DNA from: Neobacillus ginsengisoli
Lineage (GTDB): Bacteria; Bacillota; Bacilli; Bacillales_B; DSM-18226
NCBI RefSeq assembly: GCF_030813055.1
Contig: NZ_JAUSTW010000004.1
Coordinates: 310,001 to 374,000 of the forward strand
DNA length: 64,000 nucleotides
Reading direction: 5' to 3'
The notes beneath the pieces were generated by a model. It was not told the DNA's origin, did no database searches, and saw nothing but the letters and a program-made list of their open reading frames with translations. The position numbers and the translations under genes are program-made. The first letter of the stretch is position 1. Each line of letters starts with the position of its first letter. Shown here in pieces: positions 25,565-35,081 of this stretch.

Positions 25565-26623
25565 TTAACCACTTCTTTCCATCCTTTTTCTCTGCAGCAG
25601 GATTATTGCAAACACGGGTGCACCAATTAAAGCAGTAATGACACCAATCGGTAATTCGGTAGGAGAAATAATTGTTCTAGAAACAAGATCAGCAAGAATT
25701 AGAAATCCGCTTCCGGTTAAAATCGATAAGGGGAGAAGATGCTTATGATCGGGCCCCCATAGTAATCTCGATAGATGCGGAATCACCAGCCCGACAAAAC
25801 CAATCGTGCCTGATACCGCAACCGCTGCTCCTGTTAAAATAGAACCGGCTGTTAAGATGATCAACTTTCTTCTTTGAACGTTGACCCCTAAGTGGTGTGC
25901 TCTTTCTTCCCCAAACGACATAGCATTTAATTCTTTCGCATTAAAAATAAGGATGGCAGATCCAATAATAAAAAAAGGCAAAATAATCTTTATGTATTCC
26001 CAGCCTCTCATTGAGACACTACCTAAGAGCCAGCCAATAATCTGTCTTAATTCATCCCCTGTCAGGGCAATCATCAGGGAAATGAGTGCTCCCAGAAAGG
26101 AACTAAAAATAATCCCTGTTAAAATAATTGTTTCTACTCTCATCGACCGCTCTATTTTCCGAGCGAACGAAAGCACTAAAAAGATGGTAATAAATGAAAA
26201 CAGGATACTTAGTAATGGTAATGTGAAGGAACCTATATAGGGAAGGGAAAGTTGAAAAAATAATGTAAGGACCGCCCCCACTGATGCTCCTGAGGATACT
26301 CCTAAAGTATATGGATCTGCTAACGGGTTTCGTAATAGACCTTGAAAGGCCGCTCCCGCAATCGCAAGAGCTGCCCCTACAAGACCTGATAAGATTACTC
26401 GAGGTAAGCGAATGTCAAAGACAATACTCGAATACATTGGATCGATAGACCCAATTGTCGATCCAGATAGTTTTGCGCCTATCAGTTGAATGATCGTAAG
26501 CATTGGAACAGAAACAGTTCCAATCGAAATACCTAATAAAATAGAAAGTACAAGGAAAATTCCTGCTAGTATATACGCAAAATACTTATTATTTAAAAAC
26601 TTCTGGATAAACGGCCTTTGCAA
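25565..26623 (-). CDS. btuC: Corrinoid ABC transporter permease (FecCD/BtuC family)
   Basis: A 352-residue protein with about ten membrane helices. Family marks include RLPRVILSGLVGAALAIAGAAFQGLLRNPLADPY (shown in parts: IRLPRV, GAAFQGLLRNPLADPYTLGVSSGA) and SGTIGFVGLVIPHLSR near the end. The start is TTG, nine bases from GGAG, within the last 35 bases of btuF. Works with btuF and the btuD-cbiZ product. Confidence 0.93.
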   Translation of the reverse strand: MQRPFIQKFLNNKYFAYILAGIFLVLSILLGISIGTVSVPMLTIIQLIGAKLSGSTIGSIDPMYSSIVFDIRLPRVILSGLVGAALAIAGAAFQGLLRNPLADPYTLGVSSGASVGAVLTLFFQLSLPYIGSFTLPLLSILFSFITIFLVLSFARKIERSMRVETIILTGIIFSSFLGALISLMIALTGDELRQIIGWLLGSVSMRGWEYIKIILPFFIIGSAILIFNAKELNAMSFGEERAHHLGVNVQRRKLIILTAGSILTGAAVAVSGTIGFVGLVIPHLSRLLWGPDHKHLLPLSILTGSGFLILADLVSRTIISPTELPIGVITALIGAPVFAIILLQRKRMERSG

Positions 26624-27551
26624 GATCTTCTACTCCTTCAACAATCCTAGGACCTGGGCGAGTTACACGATCAGAATTTATATCGATAACTTGCTTATTT
26701 TTTACAGCGGTAACATTTTCCCAGCCTTTTCTGCTTAACACTTGCTGAGCTGGATTTTTCACATAGTATCCATATGTAGTAACAATAACATCTGGATTTC
26801 GTTTAATCATTGCTTCTTGATCAATCTTAACCCATCCTTCTTGGTCACTTGCGATATTTTCAGCGTTAATAGAACGAATCATTTCATCCATAAAGGTATT
26901 TTTTCCAGGTGTATAAATTTCTGGAGCTGGTGATACTTCTACAAACACCTTTTTCTTGTCTTTTATTTCTGCTGCCTTTGCTTTTATATCAGCTAATTTG
27001 TCCTTCATACCTTTGACGATCTCGTTCGCTTTCTTTGTTTCACCAGTAGCTTTTCCAACCATATTAATCGAATCATATACTTGGTCAAAATTTTCTGCAT
27101 CATTAACCACCAAAACTGTGATGCCTGCATCCCTTAATTGTTGAAGCCCTTCTTTTGAATTATGGGCTGAAGAGGCTTGTGCTAACACTAAATTTGGCTT
27201 TAATGAAATGATTTTTTCCAGATTAATTTGTTGCCCGCCAATTTTCTCTTTTTTCGTGACATCTTCCGGATAGTTATCAAAATCAGAAACACCGACAACT
27301 TCCTTTCCAAGACCTAACGAATAGGCAATTTCTGTATTACTTGGAATCAGTGACACAATCTTATCAGGTTTCTTCTCTATAATAACCTTTTTGCCTAAAG
27401 CATCTTTAATCGTGACTGGAAATGCACCTTCCGATTTCTTTTCGACACTTGCTTTATTGTCCTCTTTAACCTGTTCTTTCTTCTCAGCACAACCTGCTAA
27501 TGCCGCTATTGTTAATAGTACTACTAATAATAGCGAATATAATTTCTTCAT
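26589..27551 (-). CDS. btuF: Corrinoid-binding lipoprotein of the ABC transporter
   Basis: A 320-residue lipoprotein: signal peptide MKKLYSLLLVVLLTIAALAGC with the lipobox LAGC in the first 21 residues (C21 lipidated), then a periplasmic-binding fold of the BtuF/FhuD type (KIVSLIPSNTEIAYSLGLG, VVGVSDFDNYP, KPNLVLAQ). Captures cobinamide or cobalamin at the cell surface. The frame is open to 27680, but the signal peptide and the AGGGGGAAA ribosome site set ATG at 27551. First gene of the cobalamin salvage operon, behind a cobalamin riboswitch and terminator. Confidence 0.92.
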   Translation of the reverse strand: MKKLYSLLLVVLLTIAALAGCAEKKEQVKEDNKASVEKKSEGAFPVTIKDALGKKVIIEKKPDKIVSLIPSNTEIAYSLGLGKEVVGVSDFDNYPEDVTKKEKIGGQQINLEKIISLKPNLVLAQASSAHNSKEGLQQLRDAGITVLVVNDAENFDQVYDSINMVGKATGETKKANEIVKGMKDKLADIKAKAAEIKDKKKVFVEVSPAPEIYTPGKNTFMDEMIRSINAENIASDQEGWVKIDQEAMIKRNPDVIVTTYGYYVKNPAQQVLSRKGWENVTAVKNKQVIDINSDRVTRPGPRIVEGVEDLAKAVYPEVFK

Positions 27552-27620
27552 TTTTGTTTCCCCCTGCTTTTTTATGTAGATAGATTTTTGTAACAAAAAA
27601 TAATTTCTGCTTGTGCAAAA

Positions 27621-27653
27621 CAAAAAAACATCTCCAAATGACGTGGAGATGTT
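27621..27653 (-). terminator. Regulatory terminator of the btuF cobalamin riboswitch
   Basis: Minus-strand stem AACATCTCCA / TGGAGATGTT followed by a seven-base T run, between the aptamer and btuF. Confidence 0.88.
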
Positions 27654-27742
27654 GGTAAGATTAGATTCATTTACTATCATAAAGTAAAAGGTGTCTAGCC
27701 CTCCACACCTCCCTATCCTCGTAGGTTTTTTTGGCGCGCGAG

Positions 27743-27912
27743 AATAGGCAGGTTTCCTGGCTCATGATCATCACTTCCTATGTCTTCCCATCAAATCGAC
27801 AGTGACATTTTATAGGTTGCTCCCATTTACAGTGGCGGGACCGCGTTGGCTTTTCACCAAACTTCCCTTTTAAGCTCAAAATCTTTTTTTAAAGATTTTA
27901 GCACCTAATTTC
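27743..27912 (-). promoter_or_regulatory. Cobalamin riboswitch controlling the salvage operon
   Basis: Complete AdoCbl aptamer on the minus strand: TTAGGTGC, AAAGGGAAG, B12 box GTCCCGCCACTGTAA, GGGAAGACATAGGAAG, ATGAGCC, GGAAACCTGCC. A terminator follows before btuF. Expected to switch the operon off when adenosylcobalamin is plentiful. A TATAAT-like -10 lies at 27936-27941. Confidence 0.95.
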
Positions 27913-28028
27913 TTCAACTATTTTTCATTAATTTAATTATAGAAAAGTTAGAACGATTTGTATATGTTTTTTTACGATAATAGTCCCTAAAGTAACCAGG
28001 CCTTAAATTCTTTAATAAATGAAGAACT

Positions 28029-28499
28029 TTATTGTTCTATAGTTCTGCATAAATTAGCCATTTCAATGGCTGCTGTTGCTGAATCCCATCCTTTATTTCC
28101 TGCCTTTGTTCCTGCCCGTTCTATCGCCTGCTCTATGGAATCAGTAGTTAATACACCAAAAATAACCGGAATTCCACTATTCAGAGCAGTAACCGATACC
28201 CCTTTTGCTGCTTCATTGCAGACATAGTCAAAATGTGGAGTAGCACCGCGAATTACTGTTCCGAGTGTAATAACGGCATCATATTTTTTGCTATTCGCCA
28301 TCTTTTGGGCGATTAATGGGAGTTCAAACGCACCGGGTACCCAAGCAATATCAACATCTGACTCGCTTACCCCGTGTCTTTTAAGCGCATCCTGCGCACC
28401 GTCTAATAATTTTCCGGTAATAAACTCATTAAAGCGTCCTACCACAATACCTACTTTTAACCCTGATCCAACTAAATTACCTTCAAAAATGTGTCCCAT
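28029..28499 (-). CDS. ribH: 6,7-dimethyl-8-ribityllumazine synthase
   Basis: A 156-residue protein forming the 60-subunit capsid typical of Bacillus RibH; it condenses the RibBA-derived butanone phosphate with the aminouracil intermediate. Motifs: VGRFNEFIT (substrate), [25 protein letters not shown] with the catalytic His, and [10 protein letters not shown]. Last gene of the rib operon. Confidence 0.96.
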   Translation of the reverse strand: MGHIFEGNLVGSGLKVGIVVGRFNEFITGKLLDGAQDALKRHGVSESDVDIAWVPGAFELPLIAQKMANSKKYDAVITLGTVIRGATPHFDYVCNEAAKGVSVTALNSGIPVIFGVLTTDSIEQAIERAGTKAGNKGWDSATAAIEMANLCRTIEQ

Positions 28500-28564
28500 G
28501 ATAAATCCTCCATATTGTTAATAATTTTATTATTCCTCTTTCGAAGTTTTTGAAAAGAGCCTAA

Positions 28565-29758
28565 TTAATAATGCAAAAGATGCCCCAGTTTGTCATGCTT
28601 TGTTCGTAAATAATTTTCATTTTCTGTTCGCATTTCCATTTGTAGCGGCACCCGCTCGATGACCTCAAGATCATATCCTTTAAGTCCCTTAATTTTTCGA
28701 GGGTTATTGGTTAATAGCCTCATTTTTTTAACGCCTAAATCCCTTAATATCTGTGCCCCTATCCCATATTCTCTTAAATCTGCTCCAAAACCGAGCTTTT
28801 CATTTGCCTCAACGGTATCATAGCCGTCTTCTTGGAGCTTATAAGCCTTCAATTTATTTAGGAGACCAATTCCACGCCCTTCCTGGCGCATGTATAATAG
28901 AACCCCGTGGCCCTCTTGATCAATCTGTTTTAAAGCTGCATGCAATTGCGGTCCACAATCACAGCGATAGGAGCCAAAGACATCCCCTGTTAAACACTCC
29001 GAATGAACCCTGACAAGGACAGGTTTTTCAGGGTCAAGATCTCCCTTCACCAATGCAACATGCTCTTTATGATCGACAATGTTCGAATACCCTACCGCTT
29101 TGAAAGTCCCAAATTCGGTTGGTAAGTTAATTTCCACTTCACGTTTGACCAGTTTATCCTTCTTGTTGCGATATTCAATAAGATCTTTTATGGTAATCAT
29201 TTTCACATTTAAATCATCGGCGATTTTCCGCAATTGCGGGACACGGGCCATTGTCCCATCTTCGTTCATGATTTCGCAAATAACCCCGGCCGGCTTCGCC
29301 CCGCATAATCGAGCTAAATCCACCGCTGCTTCCGTATGACCTGTTCTTCTTAGGACCCCTCCTTTTTTCGCAATTAAAGGAAAAACGTGTCCGGGTCTTT
29401 TAAAATCATCCGGCTTTGATTCGGGATCGAGCATGCTTAATACCGTTGCCGAACGTTCAAAAGCAGATATTCCCGTTGAAGAATATTTATGGTCAATACT
29501 TACGGTAAAAGCCGTTCCATGTGAATCGGTGTTTTTTGATACCATCGGGAATAAATCAAGCTTTTGAGCCAATTCTTCCTCAACGGGAACGCATATTAAA
29601 CCTCTGCCATGTGTCGCCATCAAATTAATTACATCCGGTGTTGCTTTTTCGGCTAAAGCAATAAAGTCACCTTCATTTTCTCGATCCTCATCATCACAAA
29701 CAATAACGACTTTGCCTTTCTTTAACTCATTAAGGGCTTCTTCAATAAGATTAAACAT
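28565..29758 (-). CDS. ribBA: Bifunctional DHBP synthase / GTP cyclohydrolase II
   Basis: A 397-residue fusion. The N-terminal half (1-about 200) is RibB ([32 protein letters not shown]), making dihydroxybutanone phosphate. The C-terminal half is RibA, with zinc cysteines in [18 protein letters not shown] and GTP-binding RQEGRGIGL; it opens GTP in the first step of riboflavin synthesis. Length is normal (B. subtilis RibA is also a fusion). Start ATG after AAGGAGAG. Confidence 0.96.
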   Translation of the reverse strand: MFNLIEEALNELKKGKVVIVCDDEDRENEGDFIALAEKATPDVINLMATHGRGLICVPVEEELAQKLDLFPMVSKNTDSHGTAFTVSIDHKYSSTGISAFERSATVLSMLDPESKPDDFKRPGHVFPLIAKKGGVLRRTGHTEAAVDLARLCGAKPAGVICEIMNEDGTMARVPQLRKIADDLNVKMITIKDLIEYRNKKDKLVKREVEINLPTEFGTFKAVGYSNIVDHKEHVALVKGDLDPEKPVLVRVHSECLTGDVFGSYRCDCGPQLHAALKQIDQEGHGVLLYMRQEGRGIGLLNKLKAYKLQEDGYDTVEANEKLGFGADLREYGIGAQILRDLGVKKMRLLTNNPRKIKGLKGYDLEVIERVPLQMEMRTENENYLRTKHDKLGHLLHY

Positions 29759-29824
29759 GCTGCATCTCTCCTTACATTTTGAAAAACCTTTTTATTACTT
29801 GATACCGGTGAAAATAAGCTTTTC

Positions 29825-30484
29825 CTAGGCAAAGCCATTATCTTGTAAAAATTGCGAGGTGATCCCGGATGGAATCTTATTGTTAGAATTACCTGAAACA
29901 CCGGTTAGAAAATGCCCGACATATTTCCCAATCATATCGCATTCTAAATTGACCGTGTCACCCTGTCCTTTCAATCCTAAAATCGATTCAGACAGCGTGT
30001 GGGGAATCAGAGATAAAGTAAAACTTTTTTCTCCCGTTCCAAAAACTGTAAGGCTTGTCCCGTCAACAGCAACAGATCCCCTTACTATTACATACCTTAA
30101 AATTTCGGGACTCGCTTCTATTTCATAGTAAATGGCATTTTCGAATTGCTTTTTACTTTTGATGATCCCTGTCCCATCAATGTGGCCGGAAACAAAATGG
30201 CCGCCAAATCTGCCGCCTGCTGCCATGGCCCTCTCAAGATTCACTTTGGAGCCACGTTTAACATCATTTAAACTGGTTGCTCTTACTGTCTCCGGCATAA
30301 CATCTACAGTAAAATACGTTTTCGTAAATGATGTAACTGTAAGGCACACCCCATTAACCGCAATACTATCCCCAAGATGAACATCTTCAAGAATTTTTTT
30401 AGCTTCAATAGTCAGAACAATTGATTCACCAGTCCGGCCAATATTTGATATCTGTCCTATCTCTTCAATAATACCTGTGAACAT
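29825..30484 (-). CDS. ribE: Riboflavin synthase, alpha subunit
   Basis: A 219-residue enzyme with two similar barrel halves (starting MFTGIIEEIG and around GGHFVSGHIDGTG), typical of riboflavin synthase: residues 1-about 95 and 96-190. It dismutates two lumazines into riboflavin. First gene after the FMN riboswitch here; ribD, which normally sits in front of it, is absent. Confidence 0.95.
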   Translation of the reverse strand: MFTGIIEEIGQISNIGRTGESIVLTIEAKKILEDVHLGDSIAVNGVCLTVTSFTKTYFTVDVMPETVRATSLNDVKRGSKVNLERAMAAGGRFGGHFVSGHIDGTGIIKSKKQFENAIYYEIEASPEILRYVIVRGSVAVDGTSLTVFGTGEKSFTLSLIPHTLSESILGLKGQGDTVNLECDMIGKYVGHFLTGVSGNSNNKIPSGITSQFLQDNGFA

Positions 30485-30559
30485 GATTTAATTCTCCTTA
30501 CCCGGATACCTATGATTTGATATCATTTCCAGATCAACTTCTTTAATTGCTTCTACTTT

Positions 30560-30609
30560 AAAAAGAAAATAAAAGGACCCTAAAGAAATTCAATCTTCAG
30601 GGTCCTTTA
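30560..30609 (-). terminator. Regulatory terminator of the FMN riboswitch
   Basis: Stem AAAAGGACCCT / AGGGTCCTTTT and a T-rich tail on the minus strand, between the FMN aptamer and ribE. Confidence 0.87.
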
Positions 30610-30675
30610 AAAGGCAATAAGAAATTAAGGCTTAAAAATAAGTGTATTTTTCACCTATCTCTAATCCTGTTATTT

Positions 30676-30820
30676 CCTTCTCCCATCCAGACTTTAACTG
30701 TCGGCTCTGGAGTTTCACCAGATCCACCGTTAAACTTAACAAGTAAGTTAAACGGGTCACGGACTAAGAAGCTTATCGCTTCATCACCGCCGGTTAGGAA
30801 TTTCACCTGACCCCGAAGGA
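30676..30820 (-). promoter_or_regulatory. FMN riboswitch (RFN element)
   Basis: The minus strand shows the conserved RFN blocks: GGGGTCAGGTGAAATTCC, AACCGGCGGTGATGAAG, AGTCCGTGACCCG, GGTGGATCTGGTGAAACTCC and GCCGACAGTTAAAGTCTGG, ending with GATGGGAGAAGG. FMN binding should stop transcription of ribE-ribBA-ribH at the following terminator. Confidence 0.95.
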
Positions 30821-30897
30821 ATTATTCAAATATATTAATGAGTACATTATACTTTATGATTAAAGTAAAGTGAAATTTATTGAATCGAAATCTTCAA

Positions 30898-31371
30898 TTA
30901 AATTTCTTTATACTTCTTCACAGGCAAATAAATATCATAATGAAGATGCCCGGTAGAATTAAACGGTTTATGTTCTTCTTTATAAATTTCTAAGCTTAAA
31001 GCATGTTGGTCCAATTCATAACCATACTCTTTCATCCATTTGAACATTTGGAGATATGTATTTTCAACTTCCTCCGACCGTCCTTTATGGGTAGCGAAAA
31101 CGTAATTTTTACGGGGAATCGTGAAACCGATCATACCTTCAGGAACATCTTCAATTTTTTCAACAGGCGTTGTTACGTAATAGGTAAACTCTGTTTCCCT
31201 GCTATGAAAAGGTGCAATCAAAACTGATTCCCTTGTCTGGTTTGCTACTTCATTAATTCGTGCTTCCATTTCTGTAAAGATTTCAGGAATGGAGTTCGTT
31301 TGTGCATAAGTTCCATTCCATGAAATCCCCACTACTTTTATCTCATTCTTTTCAACCACTTGAACATCCAT
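30898..31371 (-). CDS. GyrI-like effector-binding domain protein
   Basis: A 157-residue protein made of one GyrI-like/AraC-effector-binding (SOUL-like) domain, without a DNA-binding region: start VEKNEIKVVGISWNGTY, end HLHYDIYLPVKKY. Proteins of this kind bind small hydrophobic or drug-like molecules; the closest type I recall is YdeE of Bacillus. Role unknown. Confidence 0.75.
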   Translation of the reverse strand: MDVQVVEKNEIKVVGISWNGTYAQTNSIPEIFTEMEARINEVANQTRESVLIAPFHSRETEFTYYVTTPVEKIEDVPEGMIGFTIPRKNYVFATHKGRSEEVENTYLQMFKWMKEYGYELDQHALSLEIYKEEHKPFNSTGHLHYDIYLPVKKYKEI

Positions 31372-31454
31372 ACAAATTCCCCCTTTTACAACAATCTTAT
31401 TTCTATTATTCTGGTTTTATCCCTTAAATTCCTGTAAAAATAAATAGATTTATT

Positions 31455-31485
31455 AATAAAAAAGCAACCTTTTGCAAAAGGTTGC
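31455..31485 (-). terminator. Terminator of the 31497-32021 gene
   Basis: Stem GCAACCTTTT / AAAAGGTTGC with a two-base loop just after the stop codon and TTTTTT on the minus strand. Confidence 0.83.
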
Positions 31486-31496
31486 GAATTTCGGTG

Positions 31497-32021
31497 TTAT
31501 TTTAAAATACTTTGCGAAATACCAAAAATATTCCATAAAAAAGTGGCAAATATTGCTGACAGGACCCAAGCCAATAAAGGATATTTATAGTGAATAGCTA
31601 GAACGGTAAACATAACAAAGCTAAAAAGTGCAGACCATCCAAGATGCCATCCATGTTTATGGATCATTGAACCGATTTTTAAATCAAAATATTCGTTCAG
31701 TACATAACCCAGTGTCCATGCAAGGATATACATTAATTTTTTCCAGTGAACCTTTGGTAAATGGCCAAGGAAAATAAGGATAGTTGCCGGATATTTTATT
31801 AGCATAATCAAGAAAGCTATATGGGTGTGCTTCGCCCAGCTCTTATCACTGCCAACGGGTACATACTCCCACATACTGTATTTATAAAATAAAAATTGGT
31901 ATACAAGGTCCCCAAGCATTAAAAATAGAAATGTTGGGTAGTAGGCTTTCCAGTTTTTCCAATCTCCCCATTTAATTGCGGAAAAAATAAAAATAGCTGC
32001 GTACAATACATTCAGGTTCAC
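31497..32021 (-). CDS. CBO0543-type membrane protein
   Basis: A 174-residue protein with five to six membrane helices, rich in Trp and Tyr (WGDWKNWKAYYPTFLFL). It resembles the small Firmicutes membrane family named CBO0543, of unknown role and often abundant in Bacillaceae. GTG start, supported by AAGGGGTC upstream. It has its own terminator. Confidence 0.68.
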   Translation of the reverse strand: MNLNVLYAAIFIFSAIKWGDWKNWKAYYPTFLFLMLGDLVYQFLFYKYSMWEYVPVGSDKSWAKHTHIAFLIMLIKYPATILIFLGHLPKVHWKKLMYILAWTLGYVLNEYFDLKIGSMIHKHGWHLGWSALFSFVMFTVLAIHYKYPLLAWVLSAIFATFLWNIFGISQSILK

Positions 32022-32195
32022 TTGAAGTAGACCCCTTTGCGCTTATCTATTTTTATTATTTTCCTTTAATTGTAAAAAAATAACAATTCGTTCAAAATAT
32101 TAAACGACAATTTTTGTCGTTTTTTGTCAAATAATCACAGTTTCCATTATTTCTACACCGTTTACCCGATAAGACAATTTTCTGCCTTTAGAGTA

Positions 32196-32234
32196 ATAAA
32201 AAACAGATTCCTGCAATGGGAATCTGCTTTTTTT
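32196..32234 (-). terminator. Terminator of katA
   Basis: Stem CAGATTCC / GGAATCTG followed on the minus strand by a six-base T run, directly after the katA stop. Confidence 0.86.
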
Positions 32235-32251
32235 CATAAAATTCCAGACTA

Positions 32252-33712
32252 TTATTTTACTTCTTGCGGTAGTGCTAAGCCTAAGCCTTTGGCGATGCGC
32301 TCACCAAATTCTGCATCAGCTTTATAGAAAATTAGTGTTGCCCGAAGCTTAATATCTTCTCTTTCAACAGGCTTCATTGCCCCAACGATATTTTCAACTG
32401 TACGGGTCTTTTCACCGTCATCCATTAAACGATAAAGATCTCCTGCTTGTGTATAATGATCAGCTTGATCATATGAAACCTGTTCAGCTACACCGGAAAC
32501 CTGGAATGGTGTTTGTTTATGTTCCGGTGTTTCTTTTGGGCCGTCAAAGCTGTTTGGTTCGTAATATACTGAACCTCCGCCGTTACCATCAAAACGCATT
32601 TGACCATCACGTTGATAGTTATTTACATCAACTTTTGGACGGTTGATCGGTAATGCAGCATGGTTTGCACCAACACGATAGCGATGGGCATCGGAATAGG
32701 CGAAAATTCGGCCTTGAAGCATTTTATCCGGTGAAGCCTCAACACCGGGCACCATTGTTCCAGGTGAAAATGTTGCTTGCTCCACTTCTGCAAAATAGTT
32801 TTCAGGATTACGATCCAATTCCATCGTACCTACTTCTACTAAAGGATAATCTTTGTGAGACCAAATTTTTGTTACATCGAATGGATCAAAGCGGTACGTA
32901 TTGGCATCTTCAAATGGCATAATTTGTACATAAAGCTTCCATTTAGGAAAGTCGCCATTTTCAATAGCATTAAATAGATCTTCAGTATGATAGTCCGGGT
33001 TTTCACCGGCAAGCTTTGCAGCAACTTCATTAGTCATGTTTTTAACGCCTTGCTCAGCTTTGAAGTGATATTTCACCCAAACAGCTTCGCCTTCAGCGTT
33101 TACCCATTTGAATGTATGGCTTCCATATCCATTCATATGACGAAGTGTTGCCGGAATACCGCGGTCACCCATTAGATATGTAACTTGGTGAAGTGATTCC
33201 GGAGAATGAGACCAGAAATCCCAGATCGCTGTAGGGTTTTTTAAATGTGTTTTCGGATCTCTTTTTTGTGTATGGATGAAATCAGGGAATTTGATAGCAT
33301 CGCGAATAAAGAAGATCGGTGTATTGTTACCAACGATATCATAGTTTCCTTCTTCAGTATAAAATTTAACAGCAAAACCGCGTGGGTCACGTACAGTATC
33401 AGCTGATCCAAGCTCACCAGCTACAGTTGAGAAACGAATAAAAAGTGGAGTACGCTTTCCAACACCGTTAAATAATTTAGCCTTTGTATATTTTGATAAA
33501 TCATTTGTTACTTCAAAATAGCCATGTGCACCGGCACCTTTAGCATGGACTACACGCTCAGGTACACGTTCGCGGTTAAAATGTGCTAATTTCTCAATTA
33601 GATGGAAATCTTGAAGCAATGTCGGACCGCGGGAACCAACTGTCATTGAATTTTGATTGTCGCCAACCGGGGCTCCGTGGCTGGTTGTCAAGTGTTTGTT
33701 TTCGTTTTTCAT
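32252..33712 (-). CDS. katA: Heme catalase, small-subunit clade 3
   Basis: A 486-residue monofunctional catalase that turns hydrogen peroxide into water and oxygen. Distal His56 in [11 protein letters not shown], Asn129 in [11 protein letters not shown], and the proximal heme Tyr339 in [14 protein letters not shown] are all present. Length matches B. subtilis KatA (vegetative catalase). ATG with AGAGGTGATC upstream. A PerR-like operator and a SigA promoter precede it, so peroxide induction is likely. Single-gene unit. Confidence 0.96.
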   Translation of the reverse strand: MKNENKHLTTSHGAPVGDNQNSMTVGSRGPTLLQDFHLIEKLAHFNRERVPERVVHAKGAGAHGYFEVTNDLSKYTKAKLFNGVGKRTPLFIRFSTVAGELGSADTVRDPRGFAVKFYTEEGNYDIVGNNTPIFFIRDAIKFPDFIHTQKRDPKTHLKNPTAIWDFWSHSPESLHQVTYLMGDRGIPATLRHMNGYGSHTFKWVNAEGEAVWVKYHFKAEQGVKNMTNEVAAKLAGENPDYHTEDLFNAIENGDFPKWKLYVQIMPFEDANTYRFDPFDVTKIWSHKDYPLVEVGTMELDRNPENYFAEVEQATFSPGTMVPGVEASPDKMLQGRIFAYSDAHRYRVGANHAALPINRPKVDVNNYQRDGQMRFDGNGGGSVYYEPNSFDGPKETPEHKQTPFQVSGVAEQVSYDQADHYTQAGDLYRLMDDGEKTRTVENIVGAMKPVEREDIKLRATLIFYKADAEFGERIAKGLGLALPQEVK

Positions 33713-33750
33713 GTGATCACCTCTTAAACTATTTTTCTAACATTAAGTAA

Positions 33751-33778
33751 ATTATAATATAAATATATTTAAAATCAA
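33751..33778 (-). promoter_or_regulatory. SigA-type promoter of katA
   Basis: On the minus strand TTGATT (33778-33773) and TATAAT (33756-33751), spaced by 16 bases, 39 bases before the katA ATG. Confidence 0.7.
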
Positions 33779-33785
33779 TATTTAT

Positions 33786-33800
33786 TTATAATCATTTTAA
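33786..33800 (-). promoter_or_regulatory. PerR box upstream of katA
   Basis: TTATAATCATTTTAA matches the palindromic Per box TTATAATNATTATAA at all but one position. It lies just upstream of the -35 hexamer. The peroxide-sensing repressor PerR (Fe or Mn form) controls katA in Bacillus. The rest of 33801-34086 is AT-rich and shows nothing else I can support. Confidence 0.75.
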
Positions 33801-34086
33801 ATAAGTATTGATTTTATATAAATATTTAATCCAATTTTACTTGGTTTAAAAAAATGTACTTTCGGTGGAATTGTTTAAGGCGACTCATCTATCTTAATAC
33901 TAACATTATTCATTATTGATAGGAAATTTAAAATGTTTTGAATAACGAGAATTTATAGACATATTTCGACGATTATCTTTTGGTTTTCCTAATAAATCTT
34001 CTCAATCGGAGCAGCGATCGATTTCTAATATGAAGAAAAATAGATTATACTGTAGATATGTTATCAATTAGTTAGGAGGATTTTTT

Positions 34087-34278
34087 ATGACGGAAACAAA
34101 TGAAGAATTGGGTAAAAAGAAAATGAGTCTGCAAGATGCAATTAAAAAACAGCTTGAAAATAAAAAAAATCAAGCAGCAGCTGGTAATTCAATTTCAAAC
34201 AATGCGCAATCAACAAAAAAGATGAAAAGTCAGCAAACTAAAAAAGTAAGTAACTCCCGCCGTAAAATGGGTGTATAA
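34087..34278 (+). CDS. Small hydrophilic, lysine-rich protein
   Basis: A 63-residue protein, rich in Lys, Gln, Asn and Ser, without membrane segments; probably unstructured. AGGAGG ribosome site, spacing about eight. Its TAA stop overlaps the ywbE start (TAATG), so the two are translated together. I do not recognise a family. Confidence 0.65.
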   Translation: MTETNEELGKKKMSLQDAIKKQLENKKNQAAAGNSISNNAQSTKKMKSQQTKKVSNSRRKMGV

Positions 34279-34475
34279 TGAATGGACAAAACAGAAAGGA
34301 ACTCATCCCGGGTACAGCAGTTGATATTGTCCTTAAATCTGACCAGAGAACCGGTAAACTCACCAGCGGCATTGTAAAAGATATTTTAACTAAATCGAGC
34401 TTCCATCCACATGGCATTAAAGTTAGGCTGACGGATGGTCAGGTTGGAAGAGTCAAGGAAATAAGGGGTAAATAG
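34278..34475 (+). CDS. ywbE: YwbE family protein
   Basis: A 65-residue protein nearly identical in pattern to B. subtilis YwbE as I remember it: MNGQNRKELIPGTAVDIV, QDQRTGKLT-like (here DQRTGKLTSGIVKDILT) and SFHPHGIKVRLTDGQVGRVK. A small beta-barrel domain of unknown function found across Firmicutes. Confidence 0.85.
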   Translation: MNGQNRKELIPGTAVDIVLKSDQRTGKLTSGIVKDILTKSSFHPHGIKVRLTDGQVGRVKEIRGK

Positions 34476-34608
34476 TTCTTTTATAATAATTATTAACCAT
34501 TATGTCCTTTGTTTAATTAAAATGTTTTAATCATTCATGAATTATGGTATTTTTTTCCGGTATTTACCCTATACTACTACTAACCATTTTACTTTTCACA
34601 TATTTATG

Positions 34609-34644
34609 AGACTGACACGATACATCTTGTCAGTCTTTTTTTTT
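34609..34644 (+). terminator. Terminator of the ywbE unit
   Basis: Nine-base stem AGACTGACA / TGTCAGTCT followed by nine T residues, about 130 bases after ywbE. Confidence 0.83.
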
Positions 34645-34680
34645 CACAAAAAAACAGACTCCCGAAATTGGAGTCTGTTT
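34645..34680 (-). terminator. Terminator of the cold-shock gene
   Basis: Stem AAACAGACTCC / GGAGTCTGTTT followed by a T run on the minus strand. Confidence 0.85.
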
Positions 34681-34694
34681 TACTCGAAGGTAAC

Positions 34695-34895
34695 TTATGC
34701 TTTTCGAACGTTTACCGCTTGTGGTCCACGTTGACCATTTTCGATTTCAAACGTAACTTCTTGACCTTCATCTAAAGTTTTGTACCCTTCGCTTTGAATG
34801 GCAGAGAAGTGAACGAATACATCTTCGCCGCCTTCACGCTCAATAAACCCAAAGCCTTTTTCACTGTTAAACCATTTTACTTTACCTTGTTCCAA
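34695..34895 (-). CDS. Cold-shock protein (CspA/CspD family)
   Basis: A 66-residue single-stranded nucleic acid-binding OB fold. RNP1 KGFGFIE and RNP2 VFVHFSAI are intact; overall likeness is to CspB/CspD of Bacillus. The start codon is TTG, nine bases from AGGAGG, which is why no ATG matches the conserved N-terminus. It acts as an RNA chaperone. About 140 AT-rich bases in front could be the long leader usual for csp genes. Confidence 0.93.
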   Translation of the reverse strand: MEQGKVKWFNSEKGFGFIEREGGEDVFVHFSAIQSEGYKTLDEGQEVTFEIENGQRGPQAVNVRKA

Positions 34896-35081
34896 TTTGA
34901 AAGCCTCCTAGCATGTAACAATACATGAAATTGCAATTTATACTTGCCCAATTATTTTTACCAATAAAAATTTTTTTAATACCTATTTCATAAAAAACAT
35001 CTCTTTTTTTAAGTAAATAAGAAAATTTCTTAATATGTATTCGCGATATTACCAATGTACTTTATTTATACTTTTTGATCT

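Noticed and set aside
32377..33175. Plus-strand open frames opposite katA
   Set aside because: Antisense shadows of a highly conserved catalase gene, rich in His and Gln as expected from reverse reading.
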